DNA of 60,000 bases from Cristatella mucedo (Eukaryota > Bryozoa > Phylactolaemata > Cristatellidae): contig WPIO01000019.1 of the NCBI GenBank assembly GCA_009760855.2, positions 1,721,001-1,781,000 of the forward strand. Direction: 5' to 3'. Below, piece by piece: positions 1 through 10,124 of this stretch; position 1 is the stretch's first letter, and every line of letters starts with the position of its first letter. A model generated the notes under the pieces. That model worked only from the letters and a program-made list of their open reading frames with translations, had not been told where the DNA came from and ran no database searches. The position numbers were made by a program, and so were the translations under genes.

Positions 1-288
1 GTCATGCGACCGCTTAGAAAACTCTTTTAACATAATTCATGTAAAACTATGCAAACGATGGAAGTCCAATAACTATGCATGATAGCATCTTTCTATAGGC
101 CACGTTGGACAGAAGCAGCACGAGCAGAAAAAAAAACAAATGCACACCTGGATCGTCGATTAAAAGTCAAGTTGTAACAACGAACAGTATCGCTAAAGAA
201 TAAACCACAAGATGAACAGCAGCAGAGAGCTAACACAGAGTAGCAGTGCGTTAGGAAGAGGGGAAAGGGGGCACATTGCAGTGCATAC

Positions 289-375
289 CTCAGCCGTTAT
301 GTTAGTCAGCGAATTCAGTTTGGGCAGCTCAAGGATGATTTCTGACACTGCCGGTGCTACCACTTGCATCCAGGC
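289..375 (-). CDS. prom: Prominin exon: late first extracellular loop
   Basis: An 87-bp, 29-codon exon, phase 0 on both ends, reading AWMQVVAPAVSEIILELP and then KLNSLTNITAE. It resembles the [20 protein letters not shown] and DNVTQRLP stretch before TM3 of human prominin-1. NIT is a potential N-glycosylation site. The acceptor is GTGTTTGCAG and the donor is GCTGAG|GTATGC. The other two frames are closed within the exon. It is the last exon inside the window; TM3 and the rest of the protein would follow to the left of base 1. One exon between this and 1997 appears to be missing from the model. Confidence 0.8.
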
Positions 376-1996
376 CTGCAAACACAACAGGCATGCTAAG
401 CGGGCATGCTCGTGCAAATAAAGTGAGAGGCACTATGCCTACAGGCATCTGCCTCACGGCAGAAATATTAAATACATTGGCATAAGTTCATTCGCTTAGC
501 AGTGGGCAGATTCTTATGAACGAGCACGTGAGGAAAGGCCAACAACTTTGTGTGCATTGACAAAAAGTAGAGAGGGTTAGCTAAGGAAAATAATGCATCT
601 TATTTTAAACTCACAGCTGGGCGTTTGATAACCTGATGGCCAAGCAAAGACAACGTGGGTTGTGTTCCCTGCCATCAACTTTACTTTATATCAATGTAGC
701 TTTAAACTAGATCATCCGCCTGTCCAAATTGCTGGGCATTATGAATGATGGCCTTTCATGGCTCCCCTTGACCGTCCAGCATCAGCAAGTTGATGTTTTG
801 CTATAATGGGATGGGAACGACACTATGGGCAAAGCAGCATCTGCTAAGCACTTGTAAAGCTTGCTTTACACAACTAAACACCACTTTGTCTTACTTGCTG
901 AATATGTCATATTGTCGAAAGGTCACCAAATCCATAGCGTTCATACTGGCTGGCCAGATGCACAGCAGTGAACTGGTCTTGCTCTTCCTGTAAAGCTATA
1001 TGAACTTCAGGCGACCATGAATGCACCTCGTCGGAGGAGGAAGGAAGTACAGGCCGGGCTCTGCACACACAATTGTCAATGGTACTGAGCAACTGCGATG
1101 CCTACAAGTTCAGCTGCACAGCATAGCTTGCTGCTAAGAATTGGCAGGCTCATTTGGCATTGATTTGCTCAACCATTCAAAGGGGATCTGACACTACAGG
1201 CCTCCATAAAAACGGCGATCGATTGCCATTACTGAAACAACTACCCACCCTTTTTACCTACACGAAAATGTCTTCTACGAAAGGCATGCAGACTGCTTGT
1301 GACTAGTTGGCATTCAAGCACTGCCAAGTAACAAAATCACATGTAATCCAGAAAAAACACGTTCTGCAGCAAACAAGATGCATGCCAATTTTTGATAGAA
1401 TTTAGTTCGTGAAGTTGTGACTATGTAAACGAAGCTTACAGTTGCACCTCTTTAGCAGGTAGCCCATCCCTCCCGTCAACCTCAAACGGGATGCATGGTA
1501 TGATCTTGATCAACTTAATAGACATGCAGCCTCAATCGCAGACAAGCCTGCTTTATTTACCTCTATTCTGCTCCTACATGTTCTGCCCTTTTCCTGATGC
1601 ATGAATGTGATGTATGTGACACTAGGCATACAAGACAAAAGTGGCTAGGTCGACTGGCTGATAGACGATGGCCGACTTGGACAGTTGGCGAACCGATTGG
1701 ATCGGGCTTGAGCTCTCAAGTGGCTCTGGGAGCACGATGAGAACGAGCTTCGGGCGTGGCAGCATTGCAGCTTTCCACTGTTGCCAAGGTTTTTCAGCAG
1801 CAGCTGCTGTGAGCATGAGCTCCACATTCTTTCGAAATGCTTGCTCTGCACAATACTATCAGCCAACCGTTACTCTGCCATACAATGAACGGTCCGGAAC
1901 AACCACTAGCACTAGCAAGGGCAGACCCTACCAGTGCAACAATATGCGAGTCACACAGACGTCAGGAAGCTTCGACAAATCGCATAACTCACGTAC
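376..1996. other. Prominin intronic stretch, missing exon not found
   Basis: By comparison with vertebrate prominins, about 40 residues (around LPPVDAELDNV and the NDIP region) should lie here on the minus strand. I looked in all minus frames and found no convincing exon. Short open candidates at about 907-1092 and 1622-1866 do not resemble prominin. No transposon is recognised here. The stretch otherwise looks like ordinary intron. Confidence 0.5.
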
Positions 1997-2193
1997 CAAA
2001 GAGTCATTCGGTGGCGCAGCAAGGGATCTCGTCAGACTGCTGCAACTGCTTGCATTTCCACCCCTGCTATTACATTCTGCTGTTAAGTTATCTTTCACGT
2101 GGCTAAGCCTTCCAATCAGAGAAGCATAAAGGCTCTTCAGTTCATTGAAGTTATCCAAAGTTGAGACAAGAGTGCTATTTAGTGCTGGAATAT
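1997..2193 (-). CDS. prom: Prominin exon: first extracellular loop with conserved Cys pair
   Basis: It starts with the last two bases of an Asp codon and encodes IPALNSTLVSTLDNFNELK, then SLYASLIGRLSHVKDNLTAE, then CNSRGGNASSCSSL and an end at PPNDSL. The two Cys residues, eleven apart, correspond to the Cys pair in the first extracellular loop of prominin-1 (LCLVHPSSETCNS). Potential N-glycosylation sites are NST, NLT, NAS and NDS. The acceptor is ATCTCTTGCAG. The donor TTTG|GTACGTGAG is strong and phase 0. However, the frame stays open for 18 more codons and reads VRELCDLSKLPDV, which looks like the LPPV motif following this region in prominins. The true end may therefore be near 1955-1961. 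Confidence 0.88.
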
Positions 2194-2296
2194 CTGCAAG
2201 AGATAACGAATTACACAGCCCTACATTACTGTGCCACCCGGTGAGAGGCGTACATAAGATGGATCAAAAGCACGATCCAGCATTGATTGGTTCTAC

Positions 2297-2383
2297 CTCT
2301 AAGAATGTCATTGGCCGACTGGAGCAAATCACTGGCCGAAGTGCGGTTGAAGACGGCATCGACTATTTTGGGACCAGCATCGT
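2297..2383 (-). CDS. prom: Prominin exon: first extracellular loop
   Basis: An 87-bp exon giving DAGPKIVDAVFNRTSASDLL followed by QSANDILR. Only this frame is open across the exon. The acceptor is CTTATGTTGCAG and the donor is CTTAGAG|GTAGAA. Entry phase 1 and exit phase 1 both agree with the neighbours; the last G joins AT of the next exon to form Asp. NRT is a potential N-glycosylation site. It corresponds to the helical stretch IKSMATAIKETKEALENM of human prominin-1. Confidence 0.85.
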
Positions 2384-2494
2384 CTGCAACATAAGGATGA
2401 GCACGAGTTTCAACCAGCAGCACTGGCCAAGAATGCTTATGCCAGCAAGCATTTCTCAGTTGGGCGATTTCAATAGCACCGGCAGCAGCATTAC

Positions 2495-2558
2495 CTAGGG
2501 CACTGAGCACACGGGTCTGAGCCTTGGCCAGCCTGATGCTAGGTACAGCCAGCAATTC
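2495..2558 (-). CDS. prom: Prominin exon: first extracellular loop
   Basis: A 64-bp exon: 21 codons plus one base. It encodes ELLAVPSIRLAKAQTRVLSAL, an amphipathic helix that fits the [20 protein letters not shown] region of vertebrate prominins. The acceptor is TTGTTCTGCAG and the donor is CCCTAG|GTAATG. It enters in phase 0 and exits in phase 1. The final G joins AC of the next exon to make an Asp codon, giving SAL-D-DAG and matching the VLDEI position. Individually short, but well supported by phase on both sides. Confidence 0.8.
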
Positions 2559-3164
2559 CTGCAGAACAACGCCAGCAGCCGATTAATGCAGAAGACCGAA
2601 GAAAGCTCTGCCACATGATGCTGCACAAGCATAGGCTGGGCATAAACGTATGGCGCCACGTGATACACGTGATAATCAATGGCAGACGAAAATGGTTGCA
2701 GTAGTTCATGACACATATATGACAATCTAGAATAGAACTGTACAACAGGCCATATGGTAATGTCGAAATAGCTTATTACAACCGTCAAGTAAAGTAGGAC
2801 GACTGAGTGTGCCTGGTAACTCACCTTACGAGAATGTAGACACAACAAAAACGAGGTCCTTGAGAGGGTAGGTTAAATAACCCAGAAATCAAAACGGGTA
2901 CAGAAAGACGTTTTATACAAACTTTGGACAGCACATAAGATACCAACTTAAGATATGTAGACCTACTTAGGGTCTTTTATATCCGAACCAATACAACTCC
3001 TTGCAAGGCAATTATTAGCTACCTACAAAACTGATGTTATAATGGTCGAAATTGTAACGTGATGCTGATATTTCTTTAGGCAGCAAAAAGCATGCACTGG
3101 TGGAAGCTGGCCCTCGAATAGGAGTAACCGTGGTGCTATAGGCCTAATGATTATGCAAGTTAAA

Positions 3165-3340
3165 ATATAATTCATTTGTATAGCACCCTAACATAACTTA
3201 ATCTCAATCGAGGCACTTTACATATGCCACGGGGTTCGAGCCCACGACCTCGGTCATCAAATAAATTCATCTTGACCTTGGTTCATCTTGACCTTGGTCG
3301 AGGTGAGCACTGGGCTAAACGGTAAGACTAGCAACAAACC
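3165..3340 (-). mobile_element. SINE-1 copy (tRNA-derived, LINE-A-like tail)
   Basis: On the minus strand it has the B-box-like GGGTTCGAACCC-type core, written here as the complement of ggggttcgagcccacgac. A degraded version of the LINE-A-like 3' end (tagcaccct...aacttaatctc) follows. A short internal duplication is present: tcatcttgaccttggt occurs twice at 3269-3300. It lies within the prominin intron. Confidence 0.7.
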
Positions 3341-3947
3341 GATGTGGAATTAATACACAGCACTGGTCCAGAAAAAGCTACAGATCAAAGTCATTAGTAG
3401 AAATCCACACCTCCAGGCTTTATGTTTACAGCTTGATGCAAGTCAAAAATCCAGATAAAGGGCTTAACTGGCAAGCTGAGTGCACAAGACGAGGCAGCAG
3501 CACGAGAGCTGACCAATGTACAGTCGAACCCCTCTCTACATGCAAGCATAGCATCTATATATCTATGAAATTATGTCAAACCGATCACACTTTTTAGAGC
3601 TTAATTAAATACCTGTGGGCAGCTGGTTGGTTTGGTGGTGGATTACCTGTCAGAATATCTTCAGCCAATTGATGAGACAATATGTATGACATCTGGTCAC
3701 GTAGCAGTGCCCAGACCGTGATCGGTAACATGACTACCTCCCCATAAGCACGAACTCTCTAGTATGAATATTCAATCGGCCAATAGAGAGAATGTACACA
3801 TATATATGTTCGACTGTACCTGGCAGTCTAGTAATGACATCGAGGTTCATGAACAAAGACTCTGAGAAGGGGGGAACGTCGGTGACAATGATGATTAGCA
3901 TGGCATTAACTAAGCTGAGGCTTAAACGACAAAAGTAGCAACAAAAC

Positions 3948-4010
3948 CCTATTTTCAAATGAAGAGGAGATGAGAGGCAGACCATGCGACTGTGCGACCA
4001 AGCTCTGAAT
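3948..4010 (-). CDS. prom: Prominin exon (probable): first extracellular loop, short
   Basis: A 63-bp, 21-codon candidate exon reading IQSLVAQSHGLPLISSSF, which lines up with IKYILAQYNTTKDKAF of human prominin-1. It fills exactly the gap expected between the exons at 4889-5018 and 2495-2558; the joined length matches the human protein within about one residue. The acceptor is good (CTTCTATGCACAG). The donor, AATAGG|GTTTTG, is weak, which is the main doubt. It enters and leaves in phase 0, consistent with both neighbours. A slightly different 3' boundary is possible. Confidence 0.6.
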
Positions 4011-4888
4011 CTGTGCATAGAAGGCAACAAGATTGAACTGGTGCACCCTATTCGCTAGGCATCTTAAGCAGTGATGTATGCAGCATCCCAAAGCATACAA
4101 TAACATACCGCCACACATCTAAATAATTACACTGGGAATGCCAATAGTGCTCTCATTACAATTATGCACACTTCTGAAGCCGATTAGGGCCTGGTGCTGG
4201 TTACTGACAGCTCCCATGCGAAAACGGACTGCATTCTCATTCCATGTCCTCTAAGAGCGACGAGTTAGCCACTTTGCTCTTTCGTTTGTTAAAGACTGAT
4301 CGCTAGCAACGGACATTTACTCTGCAAACCCCAGACTTCAGAGCTCACTGCCACCATTCTTATGCAGAGACGACATTTTTTCCTTCTGCTGCCGATTCTG
4401 GGACACTCCCTTGCCTACCGCCCTTCCCTGCAACTTCTATACCATTCACCTTCCTCACTAACTTAGGTCAATTATTTACACAATTCTATTAGTCTCATTT
4501 TCTTTGCTGCCTAAGATGAAGGCTATTGGATACCATCTGCACACCAAAAAGCCATCCGGGCTTGAGCACTGTTGAAACTTCTCACAGTTGCCAGGTCGAA
4601 TGCTGCCTCCATGTTGAGCAATCAGCACTGAGGCCACTCGTAAAGAGTAGGAAAGGTGGCACATACGCAAGGTTACACAGGATTAAACGAGTTCACGTGT
4701 ACGATTAGCTGCACAGGCATTGCAACCGACTTACATACTATGTATGCAAGGTCGGAGAAGATGCACACGAGTCTGGTCAAGCTGGCGAGTGGGTCAAATC
4801 AGCAATCTATCAATCGGTCACCTGTGCTCGTCCAGATGATGTGCAAGCATGCGTCTACGGCAGGCATGCAGCGTTGAGTCGAACTCAC

Positions 4889-5018
4889 CTCTGCAGTGAA
4901 ATTAACGACATTCACCAGTCCATTCAAATCTGCTTGAGCATGGTCCAGAACCCCATCCTTGGCTCGAAGGGCATTCACAATGGCTTGATTGCTTAAGAAC
5001 ACTCCGATAGCACCTCCG
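4889..5018 (-). CDS. prom: Prominin exon: end of TM2 and start of first extracellular loop
   Basis: It begins with one base completing a Leu codon from the previous exon and then encodes 43 codons. GGAIGVFLSNQAIVNAL matches the SIGIFYGFVANHQVRT stretch that ends TM2 in vertebrate prominin-1. It continues RAKDGVLDHAQADLNGLVN and ends VVNFTAE, where human prominin-1 has a similar helical stretch ending near LLNETPEQ. NFT is a potential N-glycosylation site, as expected for an extracellular loop. The acceptor is TATTTTTAG and the donor is GCAGAG|GTGAGT, both strong. It exits in phase 0. Confidence 0.93.
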
Positions 5019-5559
5019 CTAAAAATAAAGCCGCATGAATTCGCTGACCAACGTTCCGAAGATCAACGTGAGAAAAAAGCCAACTAGTGAACGAGAGGAC
5101 CATAGAAAACCTGTAAGAAAATCGGTGAGGTAAATAAAAAATATCACTTGCATACAACGTATTTTTGAATTTCGTGTTATAATACCCTTCTGCAGTGATA
5201 ACCGTCGACATTACAGTATTGCTCGAGTGCATTACCTTAGGCAGTGACCGGTGGCCTTCCATTCAATGATTGGCCAATAAGCATGCAATAGTCGAAAGCT
5301 ACAGCGATTACAACGAGGCACGGTGAAGCCTGCAGGCGGCACCACTCGGAACTCGCACTGGGAATAGCACAAGGGGAACCTCGGCTGGAAAAAGACAAGT
5401 GAGTGTCTCTAGCAGGTAGATGTCGGCGGGCAAGAATCATAGAAGCTAGTTCCACAGTTTAGAGCCTAAACTTCCATAGCCGACACTCTTTATGTGATAG
5501 AAAGGGAGGTGACAATAAATTTGCTGCCATGAAAGGACCCGAGGAAAGGGGAGGCTCCA

Positions 5560-5764
5560 ACAGGCAGTAGCTGCCACTAACCACATTTGCATGCTGACCC
5601 TGTGCATGTCACCCCTAACCATATTATTCATTTCGTTTGTTTTTTAAGAATGACTTTACTTACCATTCAATTGCATTTCACTTTACAGCAAATGTAAAGC
5701 GCCTAGAGAGAGATTAAGTTCTCTGAGGGCGCTTTATCAAGTGAATTATTATTATTATTATTAT
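5560..5764 (+). mobile_element. LINE-A 3'-end fragment
   Basis: It shows the typical end of the family: gctgaccctgtgcatgtcac, aaccattcaattgcatttcac, then the terminal hairpin aaagcgcct...gggcgcttt and an (att)n tail. 5'-truncated, with no coding part. It lies in the prominin intron between the TM1 and TM2 exons, antisense to the gene. Confidence 0.85.
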
Positions 5765-6789
5765 AGTAGTTGAGCTAAGTGATGAAGGAGCCAATCCTGG
5801 GCAGGCACTATGGGTCAGTAAACACTCAGCTCTGTTTTGCTTGATCAATCAGGAGCCATCACAACTCTTTTAGTAAAAGAGAGACACACGATTGGGTTTA
5901 TCGGTATTTAAAGACTAATCTAGCTGCCACAATCATCACCTCGTGTAAAGGCTTAATGGCTTTTTCAGCAGCATTTCCAACACACTAAAGCTATATAGTA
6001 GTCTGGTCTAGAGAAAATCAAGGATTTTAAGCTAGCCACCGTGGAAAGAGGTTCCTAAGCCTGGACAAAGATCGAACACGATAATGAGCTATGCAGTGAT
6101 TACATGAATACAACTTCAAATGCCAAAATGTCGTCAATAATGACATATTAATTACCAGCCTGTTCGACTATGGTAACACCATAGCACCTCTAATTGTGAG
6201 AACAAAACTCCAGCCATACGTTTCGGCTTTCCCATAAGGCGTCGTTGAGCTTTATTATCGTTTAGTTCTACGGAATCAACCACATTCAGATCCAACGCCA
6301 GTAAGGCTAGCATTCAAATAAATCTCTAGAGCTCATTCTGAGACCTTAGATGAGAATACAGCTGGGTGTCGTTGGTGCCAAAGAACTATCCAATGCCGCT
6401 GACCTGATATACCCACTTCTGAGGTACTGTCTAAATAAAGAATACCAATGGATCGAGTTTACAGCCCTGTGAAACTAGATGATAAAAGGCAGAGAGGACC
6501 ATCATGCTTCAATATATAACACACAAGCACATACATCACTCCAAATATAGGCTGCATGGGCCAAGATGCATCAGCAGATGTCCATTTGGAGAGCCGACAT
6601 GTGCATGTGCAAGTGCAAATCTGGGGCCATAGCTACTGCAAGACAAAAAGCCAGGCAGTCATTGAAGCGTGGGATCAGACAAACACGTCATTGGGGACCA
6701 GGTAGACCAGTGCAAGATGACATGCTACCTGCAAGGCAAACTTTACCACAAGGCTTATTTGTCGTGGCTATGCGAGCACGTGAGACTAA

Positions 6790-6960
6790 GAGGGGATTAC
6801 ACTGGCGAGTTCTTTTATTGCATTAAAAGCCTGTACAGCTTTTAGTGCATATACAAACCAACAGACTTCGTCTTGTGCTAAAAAGAAATATAGCTGAGTC
6901 AGCAGTCGAGGAACAATGTGGCATCGGAGCAGCTGAAATTTCCAGAAAAAAGTGCCAGAG
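6790..6960 (-). mobile_element. LINE-B 3'-end remnant (old)
   Basis: The segment ggcgagttcttttattgcat followed by aaccaacagacttcgtcttg parallels the complement of the LINE-B 3' end (gcaggagagttttgta...ccaacagactt). It is diverged. A 198-codon plus-strand open frame overlapping it looks fortuitous. Confidence 0.5.
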
Positions 6961-7559
6961 TCTGAAGGTTTTCACCAATGGCAGCCAGTATGAATATAAT
7001 TTTAAAATTAATCTCGTATCCGAACTCACGACAAATCGTCCCGGCATGAACAGCACTGACAAGTTATGCCCCCTAGCCGGTGCCTCCCAAAGTTACACAA
7101 GCGATACACATTTGGCGAGGGATTCAATCGATAGTTCATTGTCCACCTTCGCGGAAATTCTATTGTCTACTTGGAACAGCCATACATCAGAATTCCTCAG
7201 AATGCCTGCACTTCTCTCAGTCGTCCTCTGTCAGCTGCCAGCTATCCTGGCAGCAGTGGCGGCAGACATGTCACTGTGCAGCTCTCACGAGCTGCTAGCT
7301 CCAGGTTGCAGTGGTTCCACACACCGGTGGCAAAGATGCTGCCGATCATACTTCCTGACACTCTACTTAGCTTTAAAAGCTCAGCCCAACCGCTACAAAT
7401 ATGCGCGTGAAAGTAAAGCACCAGAAATCGTTGGCTGTTGACCTTTCACACCTGCAGCACTCCAGCCAACAATAGGCAGCTTTTAGTGGGACAGGATACG
7501 TGCACCGACAGCCAACACGGCCAACATGGTCTTGGCTCATAAGTAGGACTACAAGATCA

Positions 7560-7898
7560 CTGCCAAGACTGCAGCAGGCCGATGGAGTCACTACGTCCCC
7601 AGACTTGACGAAATTTAAAAAGGAGCTAAATACGCATCTATTTATCAAACGTGTAGTGGGTCCATGCGATTTGTTCTTTGTGTGCTTATACATGCTGACA
7701 CTATGCATGCTGCCAATAACCAAATGTGCATGCATGCTGACCCAGCGCATGCCACTTCAAACCCTGCTATGCTTGTTGACATTAACATACTACCACTAAC
7801 CATTCGCTCATGCTTGCTTTACAGCATATTTGAAGTGCTTAGAAGATTTGAGTTATCTGAGAGTGCTATATTAAATTTATTATTATTATTATTATTAT
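7560..7898 (+). mobile_element. LINE-A 3'-end copy, diverged
   Basis: It contains the last coding residues (SPDLTKFKKELNTHLFIK) of the reverse-transcriptase ORF, the 3' UTR and an (att)n tail. The terminal hairpin is degraded (gaagtgctta...agagtgctat), so this is an old insertion. Confidence 0.75.
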
Positions 7899-8463
7899 TA
7901 GTTGGACGGCTGCACAAGTTGCCTTAAAAAAAATGCAAAGGAGAAGCTCATTCAATAGCCCCATTTATACAGTGGCACAAGAGCCTTAAGCAGCTTTCAT
8001 CGGCTTGTACAAACTGGCTATGACAGCAGGACTCGCAACCATGACCTGTGACGAGTCATGTAGTGCAATCATCTTCACATCGATTGGAATGTAAGGGCAC
8101 ATACATTCTGGGCATATACAAATATCTTAATTACATCGAATCACTTCAGAAGTGTATGACAGAATAGAAAATGCGCACAGAAACAAAAAGCAACGACAGA
8201 CATCGACAGACATAGCAATCCCAAGATAGCAATCCCAGCATCCCAAGCAAGCCAGAACAGCTCAGGACAGCACATGCAGTTTGTGTGGGGCAAGCATAGC
8301 AGCTCACCCTGACCCAGGTACTGACCTACGCAGCCTCCTTGTTGCTTAGGAAGCTGTGCAAGAAAAGATACTCGGGAAGGTGCTCTTAGGCACACTGCTC
8401 TCTCAGGCCAAATGGCCACCAGAGAGAAAGAGAGCAGCCGAATATGCAAACGAGTGCACTTAC

Positions 8464-8672
8464 AGAGCGAGCGTTGTGAAGACAAAGACCAGAGCACTGC
8501 AGCAGAGCCTCTTCGCCTTAGCGTTCGGAGGGTCCTCGATGGGTGTGTCGCCTCCACACTTGCCACAACATCGGCAGCAGCAGCAGATGAGGCCAGTCAG
8601 CGGCACGAGCACGATAAAAAGGAGTCCGACGATGATGCATGCCGCGAAGCCACTGTAGGCACCGATGATTAC
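8464..8672 (-). CDS. prom: Prominin exon: TM1, Cys-rich cytoplasmic loop, start of TM2
   Basis: This is the most diagnostic exon. It reads VIIGAYSGFAAC, then a membrane span with GLLFIVLVPLTGL, then the cytoplasmic motif CCCCRCCGKCGG, a short polar loop (DTPIEDPPNAKAKR) and the start of a second hydrophobic span (LCCSALVFVFTTLAL). Vertebrate prominin-1 has GLLFIILMPLVG followed by CRCCNKCGG at the same place, with the same spacing to TM2. The acceptor is CTCGCTAG with a modest pyrimidine tract. The donor is CGCTCT|GTAAGTG. The exon is 209 bp, phase 0 at entry and phase 2 at exit. The split codon CT+C joins perfectly to the exon at 4889-5018. Confidence 0.95.
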
Positions 8673-9023
8673 CTAGCGAGTACCCGGCAAGATAGCAGCA
8701 CACAAAATGCAATGCAGATCAAACGACATAAAAAACACCATCCCATCGTGCAACAAACGACAGACACCTGTGCATGGCCATCACTGAACTTCTGGTAGGA
8801 ATCACAATAATATCGAGAAACAGAACAGCTTCGAGCAAACGGAAGACGATAGGGTAAACCCAAGAAATTGCATGCATGTGCCCGAGCCTATCGCACCAGT
8901 TTCAGCTCTGCACGAGTTAGCTCCTGCTACTGCTGTGTTCCACGCAGCGGTCTTCGATGCAACGCTCACACGGCAAGCACAACACGAAATTAGACAGCAC
9001 CTTTATGCACATACACTCTGGTA

Positions 9024-9135
9024 CACACACACACACACACACAACACACACACACACATTCACTAACACACATGTACACTATAACACGTTCTGGTTTAGG
9101 GTTTGCATTTGTGTGCGTGTGCGTGTGTGTGTGTC
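9024..9135. repeat. (CA)n followed by (GT)n microsatellites
   Basis: (ca)n at about 9024-9060 and (gt)n-rich sequence at about 9108-9135 are about 50 bp apart, in inverted arrangement. They could form a long imperfect hairpin. It lies in the prominin intron just upstream of the TM1 exon. Confidence 0.85.
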
Positions 9136-9739
9136 GGTCTATAATTAACTAAAGCTAAATGTTAGCAAAGAATACACCGACACGCTCTTTTGATGTACAC
9201 TGCATTTGGCAGAACATGAAGAGCAGCAGACAGTCAAAATCTTTGCAGATGCCTGCCCTCGAGGCACCCAAGCAAAAAACTTCTGCTGAATAAAAGAAAT
9301 TGTTGGCAGAGATAAGAGGCAACGTGGTGCAGGGTGTTTTATGAGAATGCTTGCAAGTATCTTGTTAGAATAGAGGGTGTTACAATTTATAGCATCTTAG
9401 TTAAGCTCCATACGTAAGGACAGGCATCGTTGCTTAGAATTGACCCAACGGCCCTTGCTAAGTTCAACACATCCCTAATGCACGAACAGGAGAATCATTT
9501 AACATGCTCGCAAGCCATGCTTCTTGCAAACAAGGGCTGAGGGTAGCAGCATCAGTAAGTAGCTGCATCAGCATTAACGTCAAGACTAGGCAGATGAGTC
9601 GGGTAAAATACATCGGGGTAATGAATGATTACAGCAAGTTTGCATGTCTGTTTTCTCACTACTAAGGCGGTTCACGCTTCACTGTTCAACCTTCCCATGG
9701 CTGCATGACGTATTTTCAGTTCTATGCTGAGTTATGTAA

Positions 9740-10090
9740 CCCCTTACAAGTCCATACAGGCAATGTGGGTGCTATACTGGATGGAGAGTTCTACGTGTGC
9801 ACTCAAAACCCAAGCGGCTTTCGGAGTGTACAGGTGGCCAACGGACTTCATCTTATGCAACAACGAGAAAGCACAAATAGAGCAGACAAAATAGAAACCG
9901 CAACGATGTTGCAGGGACAACCGGAAAGGGATACACTGGAGCCAGCAGCAGTAATAGATATCGCATCACAAGAACAGTGGGAGTGACTTCCAGTCAAGGA
10001 CTCACGGAGCAAAAGAGTTTCAGTAATCAACAGCCTTTTAGAGAAGAATTGGCACAGCAAATTCATCATCCTGAGACGACCTGAGCACTC
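9740..10090 (-). mobile_element. LINE-B 3'-end remnant (old)
   Basis: caatgtgggtgctatactgg, agcggctttcggagtgtaca and ccaacggacttcatcttatg follow the same order as the complement of the LINE-B 3' end at 57.6 and 45.6 kb. No tail left. The adjoining bases run into LINE-A copy 1. Confidence 0.6.
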
Positions 10091-10124
10091 GAGGAGGCTC
10101 TGGACCCTCCTACCAGTGCATAAT

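Noticed and set aside
1622-1866. Overlapping minus-strand frames considered as the missing prominin exon
   Set aside because: Neither frame resembles prominin, and joining them to the exon at 1997 gives a stop or an unrelated sequence.
6845-7441. A 198-codon plus-strand open frame
   Set aside because: It begins in a LINE-B 3'-end remnant on the opposite strand, shows no recognisable domain and overlaps other equally open frames.
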